A stretch of DNA of 64,000 nucleotides, taken from NCBI RefSeq assembly GCF_000687475.1, contig NC_057322.1, positions 992,001 through 1,056,000 of the forward strand. The letters are read 5' to 3'. Source of the DNA: Ustilaginoidea virens (Eukaryota; Ascomycota; Sordariomycetes; Hypocreales; Clavicipitaceae). A program made the translations under genes and the position numbers. How positions within the stretch are numbered: the first letter of the stretch is position 1; every line of letters starts with the position of its first letter. The notes beneath the pieces are model-generated. The model was given only the letters and a program-made list of their open reading frames with translations. It made no database searches and was not told the DNA's origin. Positions 44,572 to 56,673 of the stretch are shown here, piece by piece.

Positions 44572-46222
44572 ATTATAGTTAATGATATATTCTCGTATGT
44601 ATATATTCTCCGTATATATAACTTCCCTTTATAGCCTGTTAGCTCAGCCTTCCTTTGCTCAATAACATATATATTTCGCCGTTTCTTAAGTATCCAGATA
44701 TCAATATGCACAATCTCTGAGTGAGCCCGCACACCGCGATAAAAAGGCCTGTTAGATTCTTTTTGCTAAACCCTGGTCATTGCCGCACCTTTAGGGCCGG
44801 TAGAGTTAATACGGCCCAAGTGCGAGCGAGTATTATGGGTAAATATGATGACTTCATTAATTTTCCCGGTTAGATTTAGAAAAGAGTATTTAAGTAGTTT
44901 CTAGGCTTTTTTTAGTGCTGTAACAGCGGAGAAAATTCGTAGTCCGCCTCTAATTAAATTAACTACTACTACTTAAAGTAACCCAGTAATTTAAAAAAAA
45001 TCACACTGAAACTACCTAATATTTGGTGACTTGCTAGCAATATATATATCGCGTCAATAAAAAATAATTGTTTTGGAAGCTAGAGCTAATAGACGTTGTG
45101 ACTCGAATACACCCCGAATTATTATACTAATATTATTTCTCTGGAAAATTACATCAGAAATTGAACATGGCTATAATCATTCCTTTAGTCTATATATTAT
45201 CAGATGCTCTTTTTAAGGATTTAGCACTCATTATCCCAGTCTTTGAACTTCATTTTTTTGATCATCGTTCGCATTCCTAAGACCGATGTCCAAATATTTG
45301 TCAGCGGAGCGAAGAGAGTGACGCTGCCGCCGAACCAGAGAACTTCTCCATAGGTTCTTGAAAATAGTATATATACCGGGACTAATAGAAATGAAATGCT
45401 TTTATGCTAGTATATATCATGCTAACAAGAAGAAGGGATACATGGAGTCCTTTAAGGGGTAGAAGAAAAGAAAGGAAGAGTCGAACGGGGCGAGATTTCG
45501 TATAAGGCCAAATGATTTATATATTGGAATTGCAGCAATAGAATTAACATCTACAGAAAGAAGTTCAGATTCCAATATATTCCACATACGACGTACTTAT
45601 TAATGACGATAGTCATGCTGATATATGACAAACAATACGCCAGAACAGACAGCGGAGGCTTTAGATAGGGACGGTCTAATATCATCCTGGTTGACTTATC
45701 GCCTTGATGCCGTGGTCTTTGTCATGATTTCGCTATCGCGTTCTTTTTAGGGCATCTGAACAATATATATCAATCGTCGTTGTTCTCCCTGTCTTCTATC
45801 TTAAACGTGAGCCTATTATGTAATCGATTTCTATTGAGCGATTGAGTTATTGATTTACTGTATCCTATTGTAAGCTGGCAGTAATACATAACGTTATAGG
45901 AGCGGGCCAATATATGCAATCACTTGGTTGCTTTCATATATCGGGGTACTATAATGCAATATGCTGCCTGCTAACGTAGGGGATCTTATATAAGCTCTAT
46001 ATAATATGTAATGTAACTACCTTAATGCTTAAAATCCAATCCGGTCGGTCTCCTTGATCGATATCCGGCATAAGCGAATCATCAGACATGCTCCTATTTC
46101 CGATCCGAAAGTAAGCCTTATTTCGACCCTGGATTCACATTATAATTCATCGAAGAAGCAGCAATATTTCGCAAGTAGCGTAGCTACGCTATCGTCTGGT
46201 GTAGGCGATGCTACATCACTAG

Positions 46223-46621
46223 ATATATTCATGGGAAAAGTTAGAGCAAACTGGCTTCGACGATCTTCAGGCGCCAGCATGTACAATACCGAGTAAGACG
46301 ATAAGTGGTACTCTGGTTTTTATTAGGAACTTCGTTGATATTTTAGACCTATACAGTAGTTTTGTTGAAGAAGACTCTGGGGATGATGATAAATCGGAGA
46401 ACGAACCGGCTATTGATAATCCTAAATTCGCTGATGAGCTAGCGATAAGCGTTGCCCTCTTTTTTTCTCGTCCAATAGCTCTCGTCGGCTTGGCCGGGCG
46501 GGTGAGCGAGACTGTCGAGACATTTCTTAAACTCCTCAAGGCTTTTAGTATAATGTGTATACGAAAAGCCTTCCGTAATGGCAGTGTTCTATTCCTTATC
46601 GCTTACTCTTTTATCGCTTGA
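46223..46621 (+). pseudogene. Relic open frame with acidic patch, no start codon
   Basis: Follows a CACTAG acceptor-like site and stays open for 132 codons to TGA, with no early ATG. The text looks protein-like: YSWEKLEQTGFDDLQAP, NFVDILDLYSSFVEEDSGDD, PAIDNPKFADELAISVAL and VSETVETFLKLLKAF. I do not recognise a family. A Ser-rich frame on the other strand (46539-46267) is probably its antisense shadow, but which strand was coding is not certain. Confidence 0.35.
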
Positions 46622-46820
46622 TAGGTGTGTATGCTTTAGACTTTGCTCGATTGTTGGCAAAGGTATGGTGGTAGATATGGTGGTGACCTTGGGAGTCTTC
46701 ATATTGGTCCGAGGTTTCGTACCTTTTCTTAGCTCGGATTTGTCTGCACCGGGCTCAGTTTCACGGCGGAAAATCATACCCCTGCCGTTCAGCGGTTTAA
46801 TCCCCGTAGTTTCACATTGA

Positions 46821-47329
46821 CTATCCGCTCGGCGATATTCGCCTTCGAATGTAATAGTCCTCATCTTGCTTATACAATCCAATTCTAGCATGGAGAGGCC
46901 GGAGTATTTCAGTCGCCTTATATACTTTATAATGCTCCTTAACCCGATTATCTTCACATCAGTTGATGCACTCTGCTACGCGACTCTTAGCGAGAGTATA
47001 ACGATCCAGATCGTCTTGAACTTCCCTCAAGATTCTGCTCTGGTTCATGCTATGCAGCTTCCGTACTCCCTCGCCGTGCTTGCCGGTGAGCCTGTACAAG
47101 TATTTCTCGCTGTCCGGATTATAGAGACCATGTTTTTCGCAGAGAGGGCTACCGGTAAAAAAAAGCATGGCAATTAAGTGGCAGAAAAAACTCACTTCGT
47201 GCTGCTATCGCATATCTCTGTCTCGGTATTCAGCATATTTAGCGCCAGCGATTGGAATACTTGCATCCTAAGGGCATGGGAGATTATGTACGGATGAAAA
47301 TACTTGACCTGACACTCATCGCTCTTGCC
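46821..47329 (-). pseudogene. Relic gene fragment with an intron and an in-frame TGA
   Basis: A frame opens at 47329 after a TTAG site (GKSDECQVKYFHPYIISHAL), passes through a plausible 47-nt intron (47195-47149, GTGAGT...CGGTAG) and continues as NPLCEKHGLYNPDSEKYLY, RLTGKHGEGVRKLHS, QDDLDRYTLAKSRVAECIN, then TGA at 46961-46959. Past the stop the same frame stays coding-like for 45 codons (CEDNRVKEHYKVYKATEIL, ARIGLYKQDEDYYIRRR). A single C-to-T change would create such a stop. The family is not recognised. Confidence 0.4.
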
Positions 47330-48250
47330 CTAATCGCCATGGTTGTAACTGCAGCAAATTGGGTACAACAAGGCTGACGATAATCCCGCCGTTGATCGAT
47401 ATGGCCGTTTTGATACAGTTTAAGTAGGTATTAAAAACTAACAACATATTCGTTTACAGAAGTGGTTACTTGCTTCGTCGTTAGCTTGTCAGAAAGTTAT
47501 ACAAATACGTTTATATAAAAGCGTTATATTATACAATGCCATTGGATTAGTGCTGGATAACATAATATAGCAGCGACTTTCTTAATTCGTAAATTTACGA
47601 TAGATGTCTGACCAGAAGCAAGAGCCACTCACGTATGCTACGCAATATAATCCAACACTTTTAGATTCATATAAACCAATATGAGCCATTTCCATCCGTC
47701 TGCATCTCAGGAGCAGTAAGTACCTAGTAAGGACTTCATAAGAACTTCAAGATGTCAAGGAAGAAAAGTGGAGGTTTTCTCAATACGCCCTACCCCGCAT
47801 ATCGTAAGCTGACTTTATTCCGCAGTGATCATGTTATATGTCTGGCGTGCGGTACGGTACATTGGATCCAGACGATGTTGAGACCCCAGCTGTTGCAGTT
47901 AAAGTCATCGTCCTGCTTGGCTACCAGAGTAATCATACCCGATTTCCTGGCCAGGTCCGTAATTCGGCGGTAGAACAAGAAAACGTGCGGAGTCAATAAG
48001 TGTAATAGCAGCATACGTCTATTGAAACCTGCGGAGGCCGTAGCTAGCAAGCATATATTATCGACAAGTCTTTGGGTCGCCGTGGGTGTTCCCCAGCCTG
48101 AGAAGTAGCGATCGTTCGGAGTCTTGTATTTGACTATGCCGTGGTTTCGGGAACTCCTTTTTGGCTGCCTGGGCCTTGTTGGAAATGATCAGTTGTTCAT
48201 TTTCCGGTGTATAAGTTGCCGTGGTCAGTATGCATATCCATGTTTAATTA

Positions 48251-48870
48251 TCAAACATGAGGTACGATCCTAACTTGTCCGATCTTTCTGGTTATTCCAG
48301 GCTGGAGCCCAAACTTTTCTTCGATGTCTTCGCTTGGTACACCATTGTTCCGCATTTTGATAACATCAATCAAAGTCCTCATATCAACAAACCGCCTCTT
48401 TCGACGCGCCCCCTGGCCTGGGCTGGTTATTTCTTTGTTCATTAACTGCTGTAATGACTCCCGAGTTTCCATGACGGTAAGGGTCCAGTTATTTGTAGGT
48501 CGTGGTAAAGATTTTCTCTCTATTCCCTTCCATGTATGCCGCACTTCTGTAGGAGCTCTCGATGAAGGGGAGATGGTTGGATTCGGCCGAGCTACGCCCA
48601 TTTTGTGTAAACGTTGAGAGAAGCCAGCTGATATAATGTCGGAATCTTTCCCGTCCTTGGAGATAACTACAACAATGTTACTAGTAAATTCTTGTGCTCC
48701 GCTCACTTGTGGGTGAAGTTGTCACCATCGCATTTTGTACTCCGAGGGTTACTCCCTTCTTGTCCCACTCTATGAAGCTTCGGAGGACCACGATCGCCAT
48801 ATTCTCTGATTGGAAATTTCCGCCCAATTTTTGCGGTAGTTTGGCTGGGTTTGGATACCAACGACCCCAT
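48251..48870 (-). CDS. Small fungal protein with C-terminal helix-turn-helix-like segment
   Basis: Likely exons 48870-48726 and 48666-48251, 186 residues, from MGSLVSKPSQTTAKIGRKFP. The intron (GTGACA donor, TTGTAG acceptor, 59 nt) is my best in-frame solution but the donor is weak. After it: DSDIISAGFSQRLHKMGVARP and PTISPSS, then a basic stretch ARRKRRFVDMRTLIDVIKMR that leads into NNGVPSEDIEEKFGLQPGI, a helix-turn-helix-type fold, and a short end RIVPHV. I believe this is a conserved fungal family, possibly mitochondrial because of its Lys/Arg-rich N terminus, but cannot name it. It sits directly beside the decayed island. Confidence 0.6.
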
Positions 48871-49688
48871 TCCGCCCGATTTTGGTTTGCGTGTAAGCTT
48901 ATCTCGATGCAGTTTGTGAATGTATATATAATAGCAGCCTTGACAAGTACACAAATATATTGGCCCCTGAGCAGGCGCTTGAGTGGGATTAAGGTGGGTC
49001 CTCACCAATGGGGCTACAATCCGCTTCTGTTTCTTCTACGCGGAAAAATTACCCCTAGGCTGGTAGTATCTATTTGTTCAATAGAGAAGAAGAATATATC
49101 GGATCGGAAGTTGGTTTTGTAGCTCGTTTAAGGCCTAATTACTCTTAAACTATTCTGATGTCCCTGGATGCCTCTAGAGTGATGAGGCATTTATATTTCC
49201 CTTAGACTTGCCATGGTGCTTAGCGTGAAAGGGAAGGTGCCGAAGTATGCTAGGGTGTGACAATCCTCCATTCAATTCAGGTTGGTTATGCCCGTATCTG
49301 TCAAAGCTCTAGCTGGAGACCGCTCTAGTAAAGGTCGCTGCCACTTATACGAGAGTGAATGCCGATGAGCCGACGATTCGTCTAGGCAGTCGGCCCGATT
49401 TATTACTTACCCCCTAACAAGTCTAATTGTATAAGAAAGGTAGCTGGAGGTGTCACGGATGAAGTCACTAGGTAGTCAGTCATCTTCTGAGGGTGTCAAA
49501 GAGACAGAGCCTGTGCCAGACCGGCAATTGTACGACGCGATGAAATTATCCTTCCAGGAACTAGATCCGGGTTGTCCAAGTTCATGTGTGTTAAAGAAGC
49601 AGCTAAATAAAAATTCATTGAGTGCTGATGTACAGAAACGCCCAGAGACCGGTGATATATCGCGAAAACTCCAAGCAAAAGCGGCACC
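48871..49688. other. Intergenic, no gene seen
   Basis: Upstream of the HTH-like gene and downstream of NOG2. The frame of the HTH-like gene stays open back to 49008 but with no conserved-looking content. Confidence 0.5.
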
Positions 49689-51825
49689 TCAAGACTTTCT
49701 ACGTCGTTTGCTCGGTTGTTCGCTTTCCTTCTTCGCAAAACTGGCAATATCGATATATGGTGACCTGGCCGGGGTGCTGGACACGTGTTTGTGCTTCTTG
49801 GCGCTGACTGTTGCTCCCATTGTATCATTGAATGTCTCGCTCGTGTTGTGATTGCCGTCCAATCCCTCACACTCCACATTATTCATATCTGCATCTGTGA
49901 TACTGTGCTGTTCCACGCTGTTTTGCCGATAAACTTCGTTGGCGTTAAATTGCATTCCTTTTTTTGGCATCTCACCCAAACAGTCATCACGACTGTTAGA
50001 TCCATCGCATTCAAGATTTGTTGATGGAGCAGGGGTAAACCAAGGGATCTTGCCTCTCATGAAGTCGTTTAGAACCATCTTGGCCACACCGTCTAAGTCG
50101 GGCTCTCCACCCTTGAGAAGACGGCCGCTCTTTCTTGCCAATAGCTCAAGAAGCTGGGTAGAGTTCTCCCATCCTTTCACATCATAGGTCTTTTCCATAT
50201 GATGCCGCTTTACACGACCAAGCAAAGCTGGAATATACTGCTCTGGATGCTCTACCTTTTCTACCCGAACGACGCCGCGTAGGACAAGGTCCGTAGGAGT
50301 GTCTGTACTCGATGGCGGCACAACACCTGGACAATCAATAAGATATATCCTCTTCATAAGACTGACGTATTGCCATACTTTTGTCTCACCCGGTATTGGA
50401 GCGACAGCACAGACTTTCTTTTTCAAAAGTGTATTAATGATTGAAGATTTACCAGTATTAGGTCCCCCAATAAGTCCAACGGAGATTTGTTTCCTATTTG
50501 CATGGAGGGTCGAGAATTGCCTCAAGAGTTGGATCAAAGAGCCTTTGCCGAAGGAATTGGTAATGCTGGCATGGAAGGCTAAAGTGGGATATTCATTGGA
50601 CAGGCTACGAACCCAAGCTGCCTAAGCCGATATTAGTAATTCCATATGCGAAACAGACCGATATTATAAAAAGCATGTATGCATCATCACTAAGAAGTCT
50701 TCAGTTGCAGAGCAAGTGAGGCCCATGAAGGCTTCAACTCATCTGATGCACTTGCTACTTCATGATAGTGGCCAGAACGGCACCCATCAGTTGCCAACGA
50801 GATGAAGGCGACAGTCGAAAGTAGCGAGCTCAATCTCCCAACGCTGTAACAGACAAACCCCCGTAGGGAAGAGGGGGAGTCCTGACAATAGACATTGGAA
50901 CCTTTATAAAGGCTTGGATCAGAAAACATGCTTAAAATAAAACTTACTGCAACGCTTGTGGGAACCAGGTCGCACTTGTTCAACACGAAAATCAGGTGCT
51001 TGTGTGGCGCCTCTTCCTTGAGGTACTTCTCGACGCTACGACAACGAGTCCCAATAGGATCTCTGGCATCTAGAACGTGGACTACCACGTCAGATGAATC
51101 AATGACTTTGTACAGCTCATTCCAAATTCGTTTGCTTTGGCCCTTGTCGAAAACAGGCTCAATAGCCATCGTAATCGGGTTATGTTCCTCGTCTTGACCA
51201 GCCATTCCACTCAATAGCCTAGCTTGTTCCAGGCGATCTTGGTAGGAATCCATACTTTTCTCATTATTGTCGACCATGTCTTTAAGGCTGCTCACGCCGA
51301 GCTTGACACGCTTTCGTTGCGCCTTTGGTCCAAAGACCTCGCCGAAAGGTGACATCTCCACAGTCATTTTAGCTTCGTGTTGCTTTATACCATTGGTACC
51401 TTGACCGTCCCGAATAAGACTCATGGGAAGTTTGTTTGACTTCAGAAGAATCTGATAAGGGTCGTTCGCCTTTTCTGCCATGGCGTGGCGAAATGCTTTC
51501 AGAGTGTCCTGTGATACCACGCGGGTATTGGTGAACCACTTTCGATTCGGCTCAATACGAGCGTCTGGAACATCTCGAGACTGATAAGAAGCTGCTTTGA
51601 TGATTTTCCCTTCTGCGTTCCTTTGAGCCTTTCCCTCCTTATACATATTCAGAGTTTTAACCTTCTTCGCATTGCTGTTGGGATGTTACTAAGGCCACAG
51701 GCTGTGGGAAAGGGACTCAGCTCCTACCGATAAAAATTTTCGCCCTTCACGCGAACGTTGCCGAGTCCATCTCCAGTTTTTCCCTGACGAATTTTTCTAC
51801 TGGATTCTTTCTTTGCGGTACCCAT
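49689..51825 (-). CDS. NOG2: Nucleolar GTP-binding protein 2 (60S biogenesis GTPase)
   Basis: Circularly permuted GTPase needed for late nuclear maturation of the 60S subunit. Exons 51825-51728, 51674-50948 and 50621-49689 give 585 residues. The N terminus is typical: [39 protein letters not shown], with the NGP1NT domain ([19 protein letters not shown]). G motifs come in the permuted order G4 (NKCDLVP), G1 ([12 protein letters not shown]), G2/G3 ([16 protein letters not shown]); [10 protein letters not shown] lies before G4. The C terminus is acidic, then basic (KRRRKS). Intron 2 is unusually long (50947-50622, 326 nt) and stays open in frame for most of its length. The gene is divergent from mS26. 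Confidence 0.94.
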
Positions 51826-52102
51826 GGTGTTTGTCAGTGGCCCGATCGGACGTAAACAGCAGAAAGGATGAATGGTGGCTATGTTCAAGTTCAAGTTGAA
51901 AGCCTGCAGTTTTTTTTTTTCGTAGTCTCCATTTTTTTACCTGGGCAATTCAGCTCCACCTGAAAAATCCCCAGGCAATCATGTCTGGTCGGAAAGGAGA
52001 TTATCCGACCCTCAGCTCAACCTCTTACAGAATTCTTAAATATGCAAACTTACTGAGGTAAACCAGTTCATACAGCGCTCGTTCCAATCTACTGCCACAA
52101 CC

Positions 52103-53014
52103 ATGGCACTTACAGCACCCGGAAAATTTGGAAGACTTCCATTAGTGCAGTCATGTCAGATCTCAAGGACCTTTTTGACTTCACATCCTGTTGGGTCGAG
52201 CCGCGTGCCTCCCGAATCCCCTTATTATGTCCGTCTCCCGACACCCCCTCAATCCGACGAAATCAAACCAATTCGCGTTCGTGGCCATCTTCCAGTGCCC
52301 CGTGAGGTATTTCCGCGCTTAGAGGGAGACCGCAAAGTTCGAGCCGATTACATTGAAAAGACTGCACCATCTTCTACTAAGCCACGGGAAGGAAATAGCA
52401 CTGCGCAGATATGGAAAACTGCCATGGCTGAGAGCAGACGAAATAACCTAAAAGACGGACTTGATGCTTTGTGGTCCCGAAGATTAAACCTTGAAAATTC
52501 TCGGAATATTCGTGTCAGCCGAAAGTTTCGAGAACATAACAAAGCTCGGTCCGCCGCAGAACGAGATGATGACAGACTTACTCGGCCAACGATATTGGAA
52601 TCCATGCTGGATACAACAGTGTATCCCGATCCTAGCCGCTTTTTTCGAGCCAATAGAAGTCGCACGAAAGTCATGGCACGCGAGGATTCAAACCGGGAAG
52701 CCAGAAGAGATTCGCTCATGGAACTTTACATTAGTGCTTCAAATTTCATTGTTGAAGAGGCGGACCTGAAAATAGAGATCGACAAAGTATTTGCGGAAGA
52801 TTGTTTCAGGCAAAAGTCTCAGAATGATTTTCATCACAGTATTACTGAGAACACCTGGGGCATGCATGGCAAGCCACCATCTGTTGCCAACATGATGGAG
52901 ACATCAACCGGAGTGTCAACGAAAGTCATGGACGTTCACGAATCAGAGCACGACCGCTCCGCCAAGCGTCAGAAGAGGATAGCAGAAGATCTCACAGGTG
53001 GTAAGATGGTATAG
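52103..53014 (+). CDS. PET123: Mitochondrial small-subunit ribosomal protein mS26 (Pet123 type)
   Basis: Intronless, 303 residues. The N terminus is basic and hydroxylated like a mitochondrial presequence. The recognisable signature follows at about residues 36-75: SPYYVRLPTPPQSDE, PIRVRGHLPVPREVFPR and DRKVRADYIEKTAP, as in fungal mS26/Pet123. The middle is helical and highly charged (SRKFREHNKARSAAERDDDR, RPTILESMLDTTVYPDPSR), typical of mitoribosome-specific proteins. It shares a 277-bp promoter with NOG2, so a cytosolic and a mitochondrial ribosome gene face each other. The family call is by signature recall. Confidence 0.8.
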   Translation: MALTAPGKFGRLPLVQSCQISRTFLTSHPVGSSRVPPESPYYVRLPTPPQSDEIKPIRVRGHLPVPREVFPRLEGDRKVRADYIEKTAPSSTKPREGNSTAQIWKTAMAESRRNNLKDGLDALWSRRLNLENSRNIRVSRKFREHNKARSAAERDDDRLTRPTILESMLDTTVYPDPSRFFRANRSRTKVMAREDSNREARRDSLMELYISASNFIVEEADLKIEIDKVFAEDCFRQKSQNDFHHSITENTWGMHGKPPSVANMMETSTGVSTKVMDVHESEHDRSAKRQKRIAEDLTGGKMV

Positions 53015-53251
53015 GTGATTGCCATTTCTCTTCTAAGACTGTTTCTATGATCATAGCCATAAGAAATCATGTAAAAATGTGACTCCAACTTCGCGGCCGT
53101 GACCTCAAAACTCCCTATCAAGATACAAACTAGCTGCAGGTTTTTGAGAATTTTCGCATAATTCAACTGCAGGATTTGAGTCAACAGGGTTACCTGATGC
53201 CGATTCGTACCCAACTTGGAGGCCAGAGGCGTACAGACACATCCTATTTCC

Positions 53252-56200
53252 CTATCGTTTTTCTACAAGGAGGATATGCATTGCTATATATGCTAGAACA
53301 ACGAAAGTAAGGGCAAAGATGCCCAGATTGCGAATGTCAGTCCAGAGTGCACCATTATCAAACCCGAATGAACTTAAAATGGCTGCACCGGGTACAGTAA
53401 TGTCTAGGCCGTACTGCTTGTCGACAAGGGTCAGTTCGATGACTTCGTTGACTATGAGTGATTCAAATCCAAAGTGAAAGATTGACAGATTCTGTAACCA
53501 GACGGCGCCTGCAGGTGTAGCGTCATGGTTGAGCAAAAAGCCGGCGAACAAAAGGCTGAAAAGCATAACCAAGCTGCCGACCAGATTGGCAACCCCGCCA
53601 TTTTTAAAGAGTATGCCTACCAGGAGGCAAATAGAGGCAGCGGCCAAATTGAACAACACCAACACCAGCATGAATTTGAAAAAATGCGTTGAATCAGGCA
53701 CTAAGCCGGTCATTGGGTAAATTATCGATCCCATGAGAATAGGTGGAACAATTCTCAGGGGAACAATGTCGAATACTACCTTGGCCGTGAAATACGTGAT
53801 AGGTGAGTAATATCCGTTGGCTCGTTCGCGGAGGAATAAAAGCCGCTCTGCGGAGAACACAGTCAAACTTGTGAGTGTACTGAAACCGAACAGTGCCAGA
53901 AGGAAGAAAAAAAGACCCAGCCGATTCTGAAAGCCTGGAATGTCGTCCGTCAGGCCATAAAACAGATATCCGGAAAACACGGCCAGAACTATTGCAATAG
54001 CATAGTGAGTGAGCATGAGCATTGGGTCGCGGTAGAGGTTCTTCCACGTTCTTTGAGATAGTATCAGGAACTGCTTCCAGTATCCAATTCGAGTAAAGCC
54101 TCGCCCAACGGTACCAGCAAGCATGTTTGAACCCCTTTGGTGGTAACCATCGAAAGTTGGGCCATTCGCCTCTACCGCCACAGCCATTGCTTGTTCGATT
54201 TTTCGATGAATATCTTCAGCTACACTGGAATGTGCGAATGCATGTGTTATGAGATCGAGATCCGTACTAATTTTAGCGGCAGGAGGTAGATCATGTGCAT
54301 CTTCGCGAAGCTTGAATGCCTTCACGTTTGAAGAATTTATCTGAATTTTGTTTCCAGCAATTTCCGCGCCGGTGTCTGAAGACGCTGTCGTATCTATCGC
54401 CCGCTTTCGGCGAGTGAAGAGTTCTTGCTCTTGGTGAAGGCGTATGGATCCCCTACCGAGATTGCCAGGCCTTTGTGCTGCTGATGCCTCTATGGCACCT
54501 TCATCTTCGACGCTGTTCCCATATATACTAGCGACTGATTTGACTGTCTTAGCGCTGCTTGGACCAACGGTAGCTACATCCAGAAGAACCGATCCATCAT
54601 CGGCAGAAATACTTTCACCCGCGTGCATGGTGAGATCGACCAAGTAGTCGGCGATGTTGAAACCTGGTGGGCATTCGTAACCAATCGAGGCAAAATATGA
54701 CTGGCACTGCGTAAATGGTCCGGAGAATGCTGTCTTTCCTTGCGCTAATAGGATCAATCGATCAAACAGGGCCACGATATTGGATCGCGGCTGATGAATG
54801 GTGAAAACAACGGTTCGCTGATAGTTTGTCGCCAAAGTAACCAATGATTCTATGACATTATACGCATTGAAAGCATCCAAACCACTCGTAGGCTCGTCGA
54901 GGAAGAGAATGGATGGGCTAGTGACAAGCTCACAGGCTATGCCAACTCGACGCTTCTCGCCCCCAGAAATACCGCGGCTCTTACCGTCCCCATAGCCAAT
55001 CAGAGAGTCACGAATATGATGGATTCCAAGTTCTTTCTCAACCTCGAGCACTCTTTGCTCTTTCATTGCATGGGTCATATCGCGGGGTAGCCTAAGAAGA
55101 GCACTGTTCAAGATGGTTTCGTGCACTGTCAGAGTTGGCAGCATAGTATCCTCTTGGTCGACGAACCCAACCACCTTCTTGTAGTCGGATGTACTGACTT
55201 TCTCTCCGTTGACAAGAAAGAGGCCTTGAGCTAAGCCACGCTTGTTTTTTCGTGCCAAAATATCAAGAAGAGTTGTCTTCCCTGCTCCAGAGGCACCCAT
55301 GATTGCTGTTACCTCCCCCGGAAGACAGGTGCCCTGGATACCATTCAAAATTGCCCGGCCATTTAGCTCATATGAGACATTTTCGAAATATAAAGCAGCG
55401 GGTTTATGTTCTGCAATTAGCTTGGCCGCTCCATCATCCGAATCTTCTAGGCGAATGGCACCGTACTTGAGCCTGCGGCGCGACAAAACCCAAGTCGTGA
55501 TGATAATTGCTACTAGAAAAAGTGCGCACGTAGCTATAACTCCAGCTATCAGAGGCGTATTAATTCGCTTTATTGGTCGTGTGTAGCCAGGGACCTGGGT
55601 TTCGTGAAGGCATTCTCCAGACTGACAATTGAGCAGGATGCTCGAGTCTCCGATAAGACTACGTATGAGTTTGTCCATTTCCGGTTCTGTGAATGCACAA
55701 TCATGAGCACCAGCATCCTGTTGCTTACATTCGAAGCCACCAGGACCTCGGATTGCCTGATCGAGGAAGTCGCTCAGATCTATCGACCCGTCTTTCCCGC
55801 AAAGCATGCGATCTGATACACAACGGCATCTTATACTCTCGCATTGGTACGACGTGGTATTTGCCTTGTCGCTGAATTCGGCGCTTGACTTGCAGTCACT
55901 CAGATGGCAATAGAATGACTCAACCGCGTCGACCCAGACTACACCAGTCAGTATATGAAGGCTTCGCATACAAAAATGTCTGTAACCAGGTACTTACATT
56001 GAAATTCGCATATACCTTCATCTTTTTGACATGTAAAGGTAACCTCTGGTCTTTGGTCACCAAGCAAGTCCGTGATTTTCTTATTTGTCACTTTGCAAAT
56101 CTGGTGGTTGTGATGCACGACCTCGCCATTCTGATAGCACACACCACTGCTTCCAGTCTCCACAAGTGCATTGCATGCTTTATTTTCTGTGCAAACATTG

Positions 56201-56673
56201 CAGTTGATTCCGGTCCAGCCTTCGTCACACTCACAAGCATCCCCGGAACGCATTGGTCTGTCTCGGCCTCTGGCCAAGGAGCCACAAACTAAGGTCCATT
56301 AGTCATTCGGGTATTGTTGGCACTTAAGAAATAACAGTCTAAAGAAGCAACGTACGAGGTTGAAGACAGTCGTCGCCGCCAAATCCTTCTGGACAGCTAC
56401 ATTTCCCGTTAAACTCGTTACAGTCCGCATACTGGGCGCAGGAATAGGAAGGGAGTAAACAATTGAAGCTGTCCCCCGTTAGCATAGTGTTACGCGAGAT
56501 ATAAATGTTAAGGCTCACCAGGGTGGACAGTCTGCGCGTCGGCTATCCATCAAAGCCAACTTGGACCGTAATATATCGACATCAAGGAAAGTTGCGTTTC
56601 TGGTAGCTGATATGAGTGATGGAAGGAAGTATACAGCTCCTATGCTTAATTGCTTCCAGCCTGACGGAGCCAT
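53252..56673 (-). CDS. ADP1: ADP1-type ABC transporter (ABCG half-size with EGF-like ectodomain)
   Basis: Exons 56673-56519, 56468-56356, 56288-55998 and 55938-53252 give 1,081 residues, close to yeast Adp1. A signal peptide ([20 protein letters not shown]) is followed by Cys-rich EGF-like modules: [45 protein letters not shown] and [12 protein letters not shown] membrane helix ([21 protein letters not shown]) leads to the nucleotide-binding domain: Walker [11 protein letters not shown]-loop VDQED, signature ISGGEKRR, Walker B ILFLDEP and an H-loop in IHQPRSN. A polar linker precedes six predicted C-terminal helices ([59 protein letters not shown]). The substrate is unknown even in yeast. Confidence 0.94.

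Larger units (their letters stand above)
44572..48250. other. AT-rich gene desert with decayed coding relics (RIP-like island)
   Basis: About 3.7 kb dominated by TA, ATAT and TATATA runs, unlike the flanking GC-balanced gene DNA. It lacks any intact gene. Two fragments keep a coding look (46223-46621, + and 46821-47329, -). This is what C-to-T mutated repeat DNA looks like in filamentous fungi, although the original element cannot be named. Confidence 0.65.

Noticed and set aside
46866..47177. 103-codon plus-strand frame in the AT island
   Set aside because: Lies antisense to the more convincing minus-strand relic with intron and is composed of hydrophobic low-information sequence.
47752..48050. 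Overlapping open frames on both strands at the right side of the AT island
   Set aside because: Neither strand shows splice sites, a start context or a recognisable motif, so no coding call is justified beyond decayed DNA.
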